NCBI GenBank assembly: GCA_000310025.1
Contig: FN648707.1
Location: 1,040,158 to 1,104,157, forward strand
Reading direction: 5' to 3'
Length of the DNA stretch: 64,000 bases
Source of the DNA: Ectocarpus siliculosus
Taxonomy: Eukaryota > Sar > Phaeophyceae > Ectocarpales > Ectocarpaceae
The notes below the pieces were generated by a model. The model was given only the letters and a program-made list of their open reading frames with translations. It was not told the DNA's origin and did no database searches. Positions 1 through 10,387 of the stretch are shown here, one piece after another (positions within the stretch are counted from its first letter, which is position 1; the number at the start of each line of letters is the position of its first letter). The translations under genes were made by a program, and so were the position numbers.

Positions 1-2742
1 GAAGGCAACGTCCTCACAACAACCCACGCCGGTCGACGGAGTGTCCACTGGGATTCCTTTTCGTCGTTAACCGTCCGGCGTCCTCGTTGTTGGCTGTACC
101 TTCCCATATTCATCCACTCTTATCATGCGTGCGTCCAGGTTGAGTCGGATGCGTGGCTCGAGCGCCTACATCGTCGTCTCTCATGTGGGTGCACCCGGCG
201 CTGCTCCTTCCGCCGCCCTTGCTGTCTGTCAAGGAAATCGAGTGGGCGCACACACTCTCGGTGACCGTCGCGCCAACGTTACTCCAAGCCTGCAAGACGA
301 CACGAGGAACCCAGCGTCTGCTCCACAGGATCAAACTCCGTGGCACGCTCTTGGGTGCCGGAGGGAGTAACCCATGCCAGGGTGGCGGCAGAAACATCAT
401 CCCCAAGGACCATCCGTGTAGCGACACGCTCGGGTCTGACTTGCAAGATGGCATGCATCGGATAATCAATCTGTAGATATGACTCGATCTTTGGCGAGTA
501 CCGCGGGCGGTCTCCCAACTTTCCATTCTTACAAGCTCAACTTCCGGGGATGGTTTCGCGAACAACCGCGGCCTCCCAGCGGTCAACGGTCGTCGACACC
601 GCGATCCTGTCGCCTGTCAATCGCGGGTGCATCGCTAAAGTGGTCGAATGTCAGAAGACCGGGAAGTCTCGTGCATCCCTGTGTTGCAACAGCTCTGACG
701 GTGGAAGAGCCCATCAAGCCGGGCCTTGTGGCCGACTTTCGGCCGCCGGTCACCCAACGCACCACGGACGATATTTGGCCCTCCATGATGTTCCGCGGTG
801 CGCGTCCCGCTGACGTTGCGTCAGAAGTTTCCTCCATGACCTCTCTGGAAGGCGCTTCCGCCTTTCCTCACTGTTCGTGGTGAACCCCTCTTCGTGGCCG
901 CATTTTGGGCCTTTCCCACGGCGACGTCTGGTGTGTGCTGCGTTTCACGTTTTTGCTGAGTATGCATGAGAAAAAGCAGCGTGTTGAGCTCTATGTACCA
1001 AGTAGAACAGGGCGGGGAGACCCGACCCAAGTATCCGCAACGCTTACTATCACTACTGCCAGGCCACCCTGGATTGCGTTGTTTCCCGGGGTGATGTTTC
1101 GCACATATGTTGATTGAAGATGGAGATGATCCAGGAGTGTATTGGGTTTGGGGGTGCACCGAGTAGATGCGGGGAGGACACCAAAGGATGGCAGCGGGCA
1201 ACTCGTTTATGGCTAGGTAGAGTTGGGTGCTCATCGTACGATGGTGGACGAGTTTACCTTTCCCATGGTATATTCGCTGATCCTGACATCGAATCCTTCG
1301 GTTCCCCAGTAGTCTGTACCCCCCCTGCCTGTTGTCAGGTTAATAGTTAAAAACGCCAAAGGATGCTGGCTGTTGCAAGCGCGTCCGGTCGTCCCCAGGG
1401 GCTTCACGTCGCCCGAACCGTCGGGGGTGATAACTGTCACCACTTGCTTGGATAAACCGGCTTCCCGGCCGTGTTGTTCAAGTGACGCGGTGGGCTGTCG
1501 TTTCGGGGTACGAGTAGACGGAGGAGAAAAGTAGGCCACCCCCTTGCCTTTAACTTCATCGGGCATGTGTGTGGTATGGGAGATACACGAGGTAACGTTG
1601 GAAACATCGCTTGTGCCTGCGTTGGAGAAACTTGTCGACATGCTCCCTTTCTCAGCGTACCCCGGAGATTGGTACGGAGGCCACGGGAGGCCGCCAACAA
1701 TAACTCCGTTGCTGCTCTAGAAAATGATCCGCGGCAACACCCAGTCCGCGCGACCTTTGACACAGTGCCAAGCATGAACGCTTGCTTCGGGGACGGACTG
1801 AATAATGGGTGTATTCTGCTTTCGGGTTATAGAGAAACTTTACCCTTCTGTCACGCGAACGTTGCTGTCTGTTTGTTGTCATTGTGAGGGGTGATGTATG
1901 GAGGTTAATGAAAATTTGTCAAAGAATCTGTCAATCCCAGGTCGCTGCGTCGGTCGTTGAATTGACCGTTGGGGTCTGCATAATATCGAGGCTCATAATA
2001 TTGCCGCGAAACTAACAGATTAGCTGGGAAATATCGGGCAGTACGGTATCCCAGATGAAAACCTGTGCTCGACGGTGGCGAAATATATCGAAAATTTCCT
2101 CGACTCGAAACTGACGTGTACTATCTGCATGTGCCACTTTTAACTGATCTGCCACGTTGGTTCATCTCTAGTCTATGCACTTTAGACATCAAGAGCGAAA
2201 AGTGCACCTACCTGCAGGACGGGCAGTTGGCAATTGTTTGTTACATACGATTGTTCTACTGCAGCAGAGAAAAAGCCACCGTTCGCCACCTGGCAATTAT
2301 TCACGCCAGTGCTGAAGTCTTGCAGGAAACACAGAGGCAACTTACATGCCACGGCGCCGTGTCACGATATAGACAGACCTCCCAATGCCCTTGTTGTTGC
2401 CCGAACCACGCTGCTAGAGTTCTCGAGAATAAACACTAGCCCTTCATCCTCGACGGTGGTGGGATTCCCCTTGACCAACTCTAACCACAGTTGTCACAAC
2501 ACCCGCCAACAGGCTTCGAAAGCGCCTGACAGTCATCAGCCCAGCACACAAAAAACATGAGCACCATTTTCAGCTTTCACGTTCGCCTTCAAATGGCTTC
2601 TCACCATGCACGGATCATGGATATAATGGGGCCAACTCGCAACCAAGCACACTCGATGCTTCCCGCGCAGCTCCAAGAGCAAAGCACCATTAACGAACAA
2701 TTCAGCATCCCGAGCCTTACAGTCCCCTTAATTCCCTCGCTT
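1..2742. other. Gene-poor left flank
   Basis: I see no supportable gene here. Open frames on both strands reach about 160 codons but lack recognisable domains and splice-bounded structure. Some minus-strand frames between 0.1 and 1.65 kb have a faint retroelement flavour, but not enough to call. The right edge is the 3' flank of the PHD-finger gene on the minus strand. Confidence 0.5.
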
Positions 2743-5700
2743 TCAATCACACATCAAACTGTCCTGTCGTAACGGATCGAAGGCAAGGGCGCAATTCCTC
2801 AACGAAGTGTCCAGGCTTGCACGGGCAGCGTCTACCGCCGTGCGGGCGGGCCCGAAGCAACCAGCTGCCGCAATATCCCTAAACCCCGCTCTGGCAGCAT
2901 CAACGAGCGCCTTCGAAGAGGCCATGACAGCGCGAAAGGCAGCGGCGTCGGCGTCGGCTTGTTTCGTGTGGACGACGGTTCTCGCGGTTTGCTCGGCCAG
3001 CGTATTGCGCCGTGCGGTGGCCCCTGGCGACTGGTCACAGCCGGAGCAAATCCAGCTGCCCGCGGGCACGACTTTTAGGTTCACGCAGGCGGCATGGAAC
3101 CCTGTCGTTAAACGTTGTTTCGGGGAGAAAGGAAACAAATAGAAAAATGCGGAGGCGAAGTGGAGGTCAGCACCAAGTATACCACCAAATCCATACTGCC
3201 GATCGACCAACAATTCTTGCAATATAGCTACAGTCGGCAACCTGGCCTACGGCAATGGGGCTACGGGTGACAGTAGCAGTCGTCTGTGACTGGCTGGTTT
3301 CGAAACCCAACCTCCACCTTGACTGTAAGCCGAACCTGACCCACGGACGTGAGCAGCCAAGGAACGGTTTTGGTAATGTATGCATGTTGATGTACTTATT
3401 TATTGATATTGTACATCCCACAAATACGACCCGAAGGGGCACACGTGAGTCCTGACAAGTGCTGACGATCCACATACCCTTGCCGCATGCGCCGTCACAG
3501 TAGACCAGTACGCCTTCCTGGTGGCAGTTGTGGCAACGCTGTCAAAAGGTACACGTAACCAAGACATCAGGTTGTAGGAATTGAGCGCGACATTGTGATG
3601 CTGTGGGCTTCATGTGCAACAAGCTTTGCGTGGATTGTATGCCAAACGCTAAACGTGTATCTGGCCCATAGCGCGGTACGATTATTCCAGCGTGTATTCA
3701 TCTTGGGGCAAGCGGAGAGCACAACTTGTCTTGAATGTGCTGCATGCATGTCGAACACCCCTGCTTCATACTTACCTCAAGTCTGTCGCGCCTGTGGGTG
3801 TCATGTTGTCCGGGGGACAACAAGGGGGCGCCCCAAATTCAACAGGCAGGTATAGAACGTGCCAAGACGCAATCAGACCGGTGACAAAGAGACGGGACGG
3901 CCACAGGAGGGGGGCGAACCACAAGGATTACGGGCGGATATCTAATATCGAGTATGCAGGAGCAACCGTCCGCCGGGTGGCGGCCCATTTGGCCTACTGT
4001 AGATGCGACGATCGATTTTGTCCAATCTCGTACAGAGCAAAGAGAGGAGATTTCGCACTTTTCTAAGCAGACGGGATTCGAAAATTTGAAACAGAACAAT
4101 GAAGGCGTACCATCTTCGTCTGTGGGATAGTGTTCAGAACGCCGGGATTGGATGAGATGACACGGATTACACAGAAAGGCACAACCGTCGCCTTTTCAAG
4201 ATGAAACGCCGCAATAATCTACGGCCACAATTCAAGAAACTTTGTATAACAGGCCCCGGACTCCGGAGTCCCGTCTTGTCTCCTGGCGATAACCGGTGTT
4301 TCTTGTTACTCTCCACCTGACTATTTAGGTTTTGGGCGGCGGTGATCGAGCGCAGGAAGGCATAGCTCAAACCTTCCCAAACCCTTCCCCGCCACCACCA
4401 TCGACTTTGAATATTGCGACGGTTCCTCAGTTTGCTCACCTCGCAGTCTCCACCACTTTGCCGTACTTGTTCGAGCCTTTGAGCTCTAGATACGCCGGAT
4501 CGATCTTCCACCCACTGTAGTAGTGGGTGCTGCACTCCCCAGCAGTGCGCGTGATAGACTGAGAGTCGAAGCGGCATTGGCGTACGGGTAGAACGGGGAG
4601 GTTTAACGTGCGGTGGGTTTAGTGAACGCTGGCAGAAATGCACCATGCGCGTCGTCATGCTAGTTTAACCGTTCACTGCATGCTCCGAAGATTCGGCCCA
4701 GCCATCGGTGTTTGTGCACAACAACTTCCCGTTAGTGGTAGTACTTGCATATTTCATGGAAGCATCCGCAAGTGATGGGAACCCCCTCCATTTATTCAAG
4801 CTTGTTTCGGTTAGCCTGTTCCGCAGAACATCGTTTCTGACCGCTTGGGTTCCTACACTTGGAATCATCTTAGTTGCAGAGTCGGGACCGCGTTGGTTAG
4901 CAAACTTCAACATTATCTATAGCATGGTTCTTGCGCGGGAAATTGACCAATTTCCCCGCAGAAGACCCCACTCAACCCTTAATTGATGTATCTATCGCCC
5001 GTACCTGCTGCCGCAATGACTCCGAAATTGCCGAAAAGTCTTTCTGGCCATTGGAGACCATCGCGCTTGAGAACAGCATTTTCTCGGCCTTACACCATGG
5101 ATGCACAGTTGACGTCCCTTCCGATACCAGGCCGCGAAGTTGTCTTTGGGCGGACCTGAAACGCTCGCACACTGTCGTTCCTGATCCCCGTGTCCGGTAA
5201 AGAAGTTCCAGACACTGGTCGGAGGTCGGGTGAAGCGAACCCAAACACGACCATAATGTGGATTGGTTGGAATAGCGTTGAGTGGGGGGGGTGATGACGC
5301 CGAGAGAAGGGGTGTGGCTTTAACTACCCTAAAGTCCTGGGGTAGCTGCTCTGGTCCAGGAAAACACTCGAAGCACGATAGACTATAGCCTAGACTATGC
5401 ATATGAGACATGTGGGGGGGCGTTCGTGGTATCAGACATTTCACAGTTTCGGACTGGGGCTCCATATTTGCTGAGATAAGGAAACAGATTTTGAGATGAG
5501 AAAGTTTCCTGGAAACTTCCTGCAGGCGAATATTTTTCGATTTAAGGCGGCTTCATGTGATTGGCTGTGGGACGACAGTCACCCAACCAACTTCCCCTGT
5601 TCGCAGGTACTGCTGTTTTTTGTGGTGCGCTGCGTGACAGCTGCACCCTGATCACAGCGCTCCCACTGCTGTTGAATGTGCGTGCATGCGTGCCTGTGTT

Positions 5701-7987
5701 GCCCCCTTAACCCCAGCACACGAACCCGCGCCAGAAGTTCGACAGGAAGTACACATAATGCCCGGCAGCCCTGTACGAAGTGCTGTGTATCGCATTTCAA
5801 GCGTTGGAGAGAGGGTGATTTTTTTGGGGCGGGGGCACATCGAAGTCAAACACGCTCTCTCAAGTAGAAGCAGAGAATACTCTTTCTTGCGGCGCGTCAC
5901 CAGAAGGCAACAGCAGCGTGCTCTTCCTCCTCTCTGCCCTTTGCTGGCGGTGCTGCCACCTCCTCTACGTCGTCGGTTGCTGCGGTTCGTTCCGGCGCTC
6001 TTTCTCCCCCTTGCCTCAACCTCTGTGTGTGACGGGCGCGTGTTGCTGACCTAAAGCCGCGCAACAACCAACCCCAACTTGGTTTTCTGACCTTGCAGCC
6101 TCCCCCTTTCTGTGTTGGTGGCGCGCCAACTCCAGGGCATTTGCGCTGGGCGCTGGGTTTTATGTGGGCAGCCGCTGGACATGCTCTTGCAGACTGTGTG
6201 TGTGCGTGTGGGTGGCGCCTGATGATGTGTTGTGTGTGGTGCCTGATGTGTTATTTCAAAGAAAGCTGCTAAATCGAAAAGTTGGCAAAATTTTCCACAA
6301 AACCAGCCTCCCTCCGCTGTTAAATCTGATTATTTTTCCCTTATCTTGGGTTCTGGCGAGACTGTCAGGAACGATCCTCAGAACGATGGCTTAACTCAAA
6401 ATATATTTCCTTATTTCAGTTTTTTTTTGGTTCCGAAACTGTCAATTATCAAAAACAAATTCTCAAACAGGGACCAAAACCGAAAGCGCCGACAGAACTG
6501 AGTTCGCCCGATGCCCGCATCGTTCTGATCGGTCTTAATTACTACAGTATACCCCCCTTCACTGCCCGTGTTTCTCCTACCCGGTCTGCTGGGATCCGGC
6601 CCTTGAAGTGGTCGACCAGGCAGGAGGCGAACATGGTTAACATTTCTTTTTCCTGCGGGAGGAAAGAGAAATGGAGCGCGATCAACATTTCACTTCTTCG
6701 CGGAGAGCAATGCCGTGTTTAGTGTCGTTGCCGTCATTTCGTATGTGTATTGCCAATGGGCGCTTCTTTCCCGCTCCCCACGCGCGCGCCAGGCCTCGGC
6801 CTGGCCCGTACCTTTTTCTCTTGTTTGGAATGTTCCCCGGCTGCTGTGGGCTTGACGGCAGCCCAAATCTGCGTGCAGGGAGCCGCCTCCGCTGCAGATG
6901 ACGCCGGTGTCGAGGCTGCCTCACGCCGAGACCCTGGCATGGTCTCACGCTCCGGTATGGTCGCCTGCGAAGAGGAAGGGAGAAGTACGGCTCACCATCC
7001 ACATGCTCGTCGTCAGCGTTTTAGGTAGACTCGGTGTGGTACGAAACTACTCTGCATCTTGTAAACGTAGGAGCTTGCAACTCGCTCGGCGGCCGCAGTG
7101 TGAACGAAAGCGGACGTAGCGGTGATGCCGTGAAACATGGTGGTTTCTTTTCTCAGCCTCCGGAGAGCTATAACAAACAAGGTTCAGCAATGGCGAGGAA
7201 CCGTGAGCTCTTTACTGTATAGCGTTCATTTACCTCTGCAACCACCGTGAAATCAACCGTGCTACAGTTTGGGCTTGTTCGCACGCGCACGACTTCCTTT
7301 CTTGGCTGAAACTCCACGCCTCACCTGGTACGCGCCTCCAAGTCGCCCGGAGTATTCTTCCTCCTTCGTCGGTTTTTGCTTCCCGGGAGGCGGTAGCAGT
7401 GTTGGTTTACATGTAGTCGCCGACGGTGTGACGGTCGTCGCCGAGGACACGTGTCAGACAGACGGACAATTTTAAATTGCCGACCTCATAAACACAACGG
7501 AGATACTGTACGTGCATAGACATAGGATGCACTACGGGTGTAGCACCGGGCACCACAGAAGCATGGAGACGACAGACAATCGCGAAATGGGCTTTGCTCT
7601 GGTACTCGTTCATGACAGCAGCAGTGAGTTTTGCCCAATAGAGATATGATGCCTTGGGTCATAACTCACTCAATGTGGAGAGGTTGCAAACATCGCTACA
7701 GGCAGTATTCCCGTCGCTAGCACAGGCGACCAAACAAGAGCCGGCAACCAGTCTGCAACGCCACACTCCTTTGGAGCCCATGTGCTCAAGCTGGACGCTT
7801 CGCGCTGTACAGTACTGCGCAGAACTCCTCTCATTGACGATGTCACCTTTTTGTTGGCCTTGCCCGTGCCCTTGCCCCTCCCTCTCGGCCCCGGGGCATC
7901 CTCCTCAGCCGCCGTAGGTAATGGGCGCGTGCTGGCGGTAGGGAGGGGTGGGCCGTCGGCGAATTCGCGCGGTGTAGAATGTGCCAT
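2743..7987 (-). CDS. PHD-finger protein, eight exons including a 16-nt microexon
   Basis: Model: complement(join(2743..3101, 3478..3538, 3776..3791, 4440..4514, 5901..6022, 6812..6964, 7325..7378, 7847..7987)), 981 nt, 326 aa. All introns are GT-AG, all junction phases agree and the total divides by three. The first 156 residues are a low-complexity region rich in Ala, Pro, Glu and Lys. A C4HC3 PHD finger occupies about residues 189-229: Cys189, Cys192, Cys201, Cys205, His210, Cys213, Cys226 and Cys229, with Trp224 two residues before Cys226, as is typical. It is split over exons 7 and 8. The tail is Ala-rich and probably helical. PHD fingers usually read histone H3 tails in the nucleus, so a chromatin role is inferred. 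No catalytic domain is visible. The start at 7987 is the first ATG of exon 1. The least certain parts are exon 5901..6022, exon 7325..7378 and the C-terminus, where a weak donor just before the stop is possible. Confidence 0.72.
3776..3791 (-). other. 16-nt microexon of the PHD-finger gene
   Basis: On the minus strand a 16-nt segment is bounded by a CACAG acceptor and a GTAAGTA donor. It completes the phase-2 codon left by exon 4440..4514 and delivers phase 0 to the PHD exon 3478..3538, adding Arg-Arg-Asp-Arg-Leu-Glu just before the first zinc-binding Cys. Without it the two neighbouring exons do not join in frame. I found no alternative in the roughly 0.9 kb between them. Confidence 0.65.
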
Positions 7988-8379
7988 AGGTAGCAGACAG
8001 TGAATCGTAGAGTGTGGCGCTCAAGGTTGATCGGCATGATGGATGCCGTCACATGCGTTGGCAAGAGCAAGTGGAGCGAAACCAGTGCACCTGGCGAGCA
8101 AAAATAGGAGTCATGAGAGGCGATCTTTGGCGCACCTCAAGAAGGCTTCTTCGAACACCTTTTTCCCGGTGGTCGGGTCTATCGGATGCCAGTGCCTCCT
8201 CGCCGTCCATCCCGCCACACCGTTGGTGAGGGGGCCGCATGCGGATAAGTTGCATGGCTGTAGCTCACGTCGTTCGTCTCCCCTGCACAAAGGCCGGAAG
8301 GGGCGGTGGGAGGAAGTGGCGAGGGGTCACAACTCATATTTCTGGAGTTGTGAGCGAGAACTTACGAGAATTATGTATG
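7988..8379. promoter_or_regulatory. 5' flank of the PHD gene, cut off by the retrotransposon
   Basis: This 392-bp stretch is all that remains between the PHD-gene start codon and the retrotransposon target duplication. The original upstream sequence now lies beyond 15502. I recognise no TATA box or other named element. Calling it the promoter region is inference from position only. Confidence 0.35.
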
Positions 8380-8384
8380 TACAG
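8380..8384. repeat. Target-site duplication TACAG, left copy
   Basis: TACAG directly abuts the TG end of the left LTR and is repeated exactly after the CA end of the right LTR at 15498..15502. Five base pairs is the usual target duplication length for Ty1/copia integrases. Confidence 0.93.
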
Positions 8385-8709
8385 TGAAAGGTAAACTACG
8401 CGGGGTGCAGCAAGCACGTTCTGGACGTTACTTGGGGCACTGGGTAGTCGGCCGTGTTAGGCCGAGAGAGAGAGATTGAGAGAGAGTTGGAGAGAGAGTG
8501 GGAGAAGGAAACTTGATTGGAGAGAGACGGTGGTGGTGGTGGAGAGAGAGAGGAAGAAGTGAGCGCAGCACGCACGCAAGCTTCATCGCACCAACCACGC
8601 CAAAAGGGTCCCCGTGTCCGCACCGATGGTACCCTGCAACACACGAAATTCCCAACACGTATCCCCCTGGGATCCTCACGACCAGATACTGCTGCGAGTA
8701 TATCTAACA
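8385..8709 (-). repeat. 3' LTR (left copy), 325 bp
   Basis: Read on the minus strand it begins TGTTAGATATA and ends CTTTCA, the TG...CA ends expected of an LTR. It contains a purine/pyrimidine-biased GA microsatellite. It differs from the other LTR at 8464 (g here, a at 15252) and 8617 (t here, a at 15405). It ends 397 bp before the PHD-gene start codon, in the same transcriptional orientation. Confidence 0.95.
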
Positions 8710-8718
8710 TCCCCCCTG
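8710..8718 (-). other. Polypurine tract for plus-strand priming
   Basis: On the minus strand a GCAGGGGGGA-like purine run lies immediately upstream of the 3' LTR. This is where the RNase H-resistant primer for second-strand synthesis is expected in LTR retrotransposons. Confidence 0.7.
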
Positions 8719-8962
8719 CTCGCAACAGTTATTCACTGAAAACTTCGCGAACACTCGATATCTCAACCAAAATACATCTCTCCAAGAATATATGCCATCA
8801 ATACTCGACCAGAATAACATAAGAGGGAAAAACAATTCAAAGGAACATGAATACTGCATCGCGCGTAACAAATACTTGGCGCGAGAAATGAAAGAAAACG
8901 GGAAACAAAACGAGAAACAAAACAAAACCAAAACACAACCAATCAGAAAAACAATAAAATGT

Positions 8963-10384
8963 TCATGCCAAATTCATTGCAAAATCACGGTGAGACTCGA
9001 AAGCGTCCTTCGGCAAGCTCTTCGTGAGAAAATCTGCACGCTGGTACGGAGACGGCACGTGGATCACCGAAATTTCCTTCCTCTCTACCAGTTCCCTGAG
9101 AAAATGGTGCCTTACATCTATGTGCTTCGAGTTCGAGTTTGAGATGGGGTTCTGCGCTAGTTGAATCGCCCCCTGGTTGTCCTCGAAGACGGGGATACAC
9201 GGCATGCCGACCTGCGGCAACATGAAACGCCAAATCTGCCTCAAAAACAAAATCTCCTTCACTATGTCACCAAGCGCGACGTACTCTGCTTCTGTCGTCG
9301 AAAGCGTGACGCACTTTTGCGTTCTGGAAAACCAAGACACAGCGCTTCCTCCACACGTCACGATTCCCCCTGATACCGACCTACGGTCTGCTGCCTTGCT
9401 TCCAAAGTCCGCATCAGCGTACCCCTGCAAGCTGAATCCTTCTACTGTACCCCTCTGAAACGAAATACCAAAGTGACTCGTCCTCCTCGCATAGCCTAAA
9501 ATATCCATCGCTGCATTCCAGTGTACCAGCTTCGGAGATGCGCAATACCTAGCTACTGCCCTTACAGCATTCGCAATGTCTGGCCTAGTTTGAGTCGCCA
9601 GCCACATCAACGATCCTACCAGCTCACGAAACGGAAAGTCTGTCGCCACCTCATCCGCATCAAAATCAGAAAGCTTCACCCCCGAAGACATCGGAACGCT
9701 CTTACCTCCCACTACTCCATATTCTGCTGCTAGCTCGTCCGCGAAAGTCTGCTGAGAAATCGTCAACCTTCCGGTCTCCTTGTTCCTCTCGTAATAGCAC
9801 CCAGAATACCATCTCAACTCTCCCAGGTTCTTCACTGGCACGGACTTGTTAAGGTCGGCGCCAAACTTATCACATCTCTCCCTCTCTCCCACAGCAAAAA
9901 TGTCATCTACATGTACTACCAAAATCAAAACAACACATCCATCCTCAATCAAACGAAACACACAAGCATCGGCCATGCACTGCTCAAAACCTAACGCCAC
10001 TAAACACCTCTTCAGCATTGCATGCCACTGCCTAGATGCCTGTCTCAAGCCATACAGACTCTTGCCTAGTTTTACAATCATTCCAGATAGAGCTCCACAT
10101 CCCTGTGGCAAACGCATGTACACGTCTTCCTCCAACTCCGAGCGCACAAAAGCTTGCTCAATATCGAAATGACACAAGTCGAGATTTAACTCGCACGCCA
10201 ACGCAGCCAACATCCTAACACACGAAACAGAAACGGTAGGCGCGTACAGCTCTCCAAAGTCAATGTACTCTCTCTGCATATCACCTCTCGCTACAAGTCT
10301 CGACTTCACCTTAGTGGGCCATCCAAATTCATCTGCCTTCCAATCGAATACCCACTTAGCGTTAATTGCGTTCTCCACTAGTTG
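8963..10384 (-). CDS. Copia pol, C-terminal part: reverse transcriptase and RNase H
   Basis: This is the in-frame continuation of the gag-pol frame beyond the TAG at 10385..10387. Taking the codon at 10378..10376 as residue 1, the catalytic Asp in HFDIEQAF is near residue 72 and the second catalytic motif, HVDD, is at 156-159. RNase H follows, with the block STTEAEY and the C-terminal histidine region near KHIDVRHHF, both typical of Ty1/copia. No initiation codon is needed if the stop is read through or is a recent mutation. As the sequence stands, this half would not be translated from an upstream start. The products would copy element RNA to cDNA in virus-like particles. About 250 bp of A-rich (plus strand) noncoding sequence separate its stop from the 3' LTR. 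Confidence 0.93.
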   Translation of the reverse strand, partial: QLVENAINAKWVFDWKADEFGWPTKVKSRLVARGDMQREYIDFGELYAPTVSVSCVRMLAALACELNLDLCHFDIEQAFVRSELEEDVYMRLPQGCGALSGMIVKLGKSLYGLRQASRQWHAMLKRCLVALGFEQCMADACVFRLIEDGCVVLILVVHVDDIFAVGERERCDKFGADLNKSVPVKNLGELRWYSGCYYERNKETGRLTISQQTFADELAAEYGVVGGKSVPMSSGVKLSDFDADEVATDFPFRELVGSLMWLATQTRPDIANAVRAVARYCASPKLVHWNAAMDILGYARRTSHFGISFQRGTVEGFSLQGYADADFGSKAADRRSVSGGIVTCGGSAVSWFSRTQKCVTLSTTEAEYVALGDIVKEILFLRQIWRFMLPQVGMPCIPVFEDNQGAIQLAQNPISNSNSKHIDVRHHFLRELVERKEISVIHVPSPYQRADFLTKSLPKDAFESHRDFAMNLA

Positions 10385-10387
10385 CTA
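10385..10387 (-). other. In-frame amber stop in a UAG-CAR-YYA context
   Basis: The only interruption of the 2,038-codon frame is TAG, followed on the coding strand by CAA CTA. That fits the UAG CAR YYA context known to promote readthrough in tobamoviruses. The stop lies just inside the reverse-transcriptase domain, about ten codons before the conserved KWVF block. A simple CAG-to-TAG nonsense mutation is equally compatible with the sequence. Confidence 0.6.

Noticed and set aside
110-1641. Minus-strand frames with a faint copia-like flavour
   Set aside because: No catalytic motif, terminal repeat or consistent frame was found. The similarity is too weak to call a decayed element.
3595-3855. 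Plus-strand frame rich in CxxC pairs
   Set aside because: It is antisense to the PHD-gene introns and microexon. The Cys pairs do not form a known finger and no splice context supports it.
10378-10387. A frameshift between integrase and reverse transcriptase
   Set aside because: Both halves are in the same frame. Only the TAG separates them, so no frameshift is needed.
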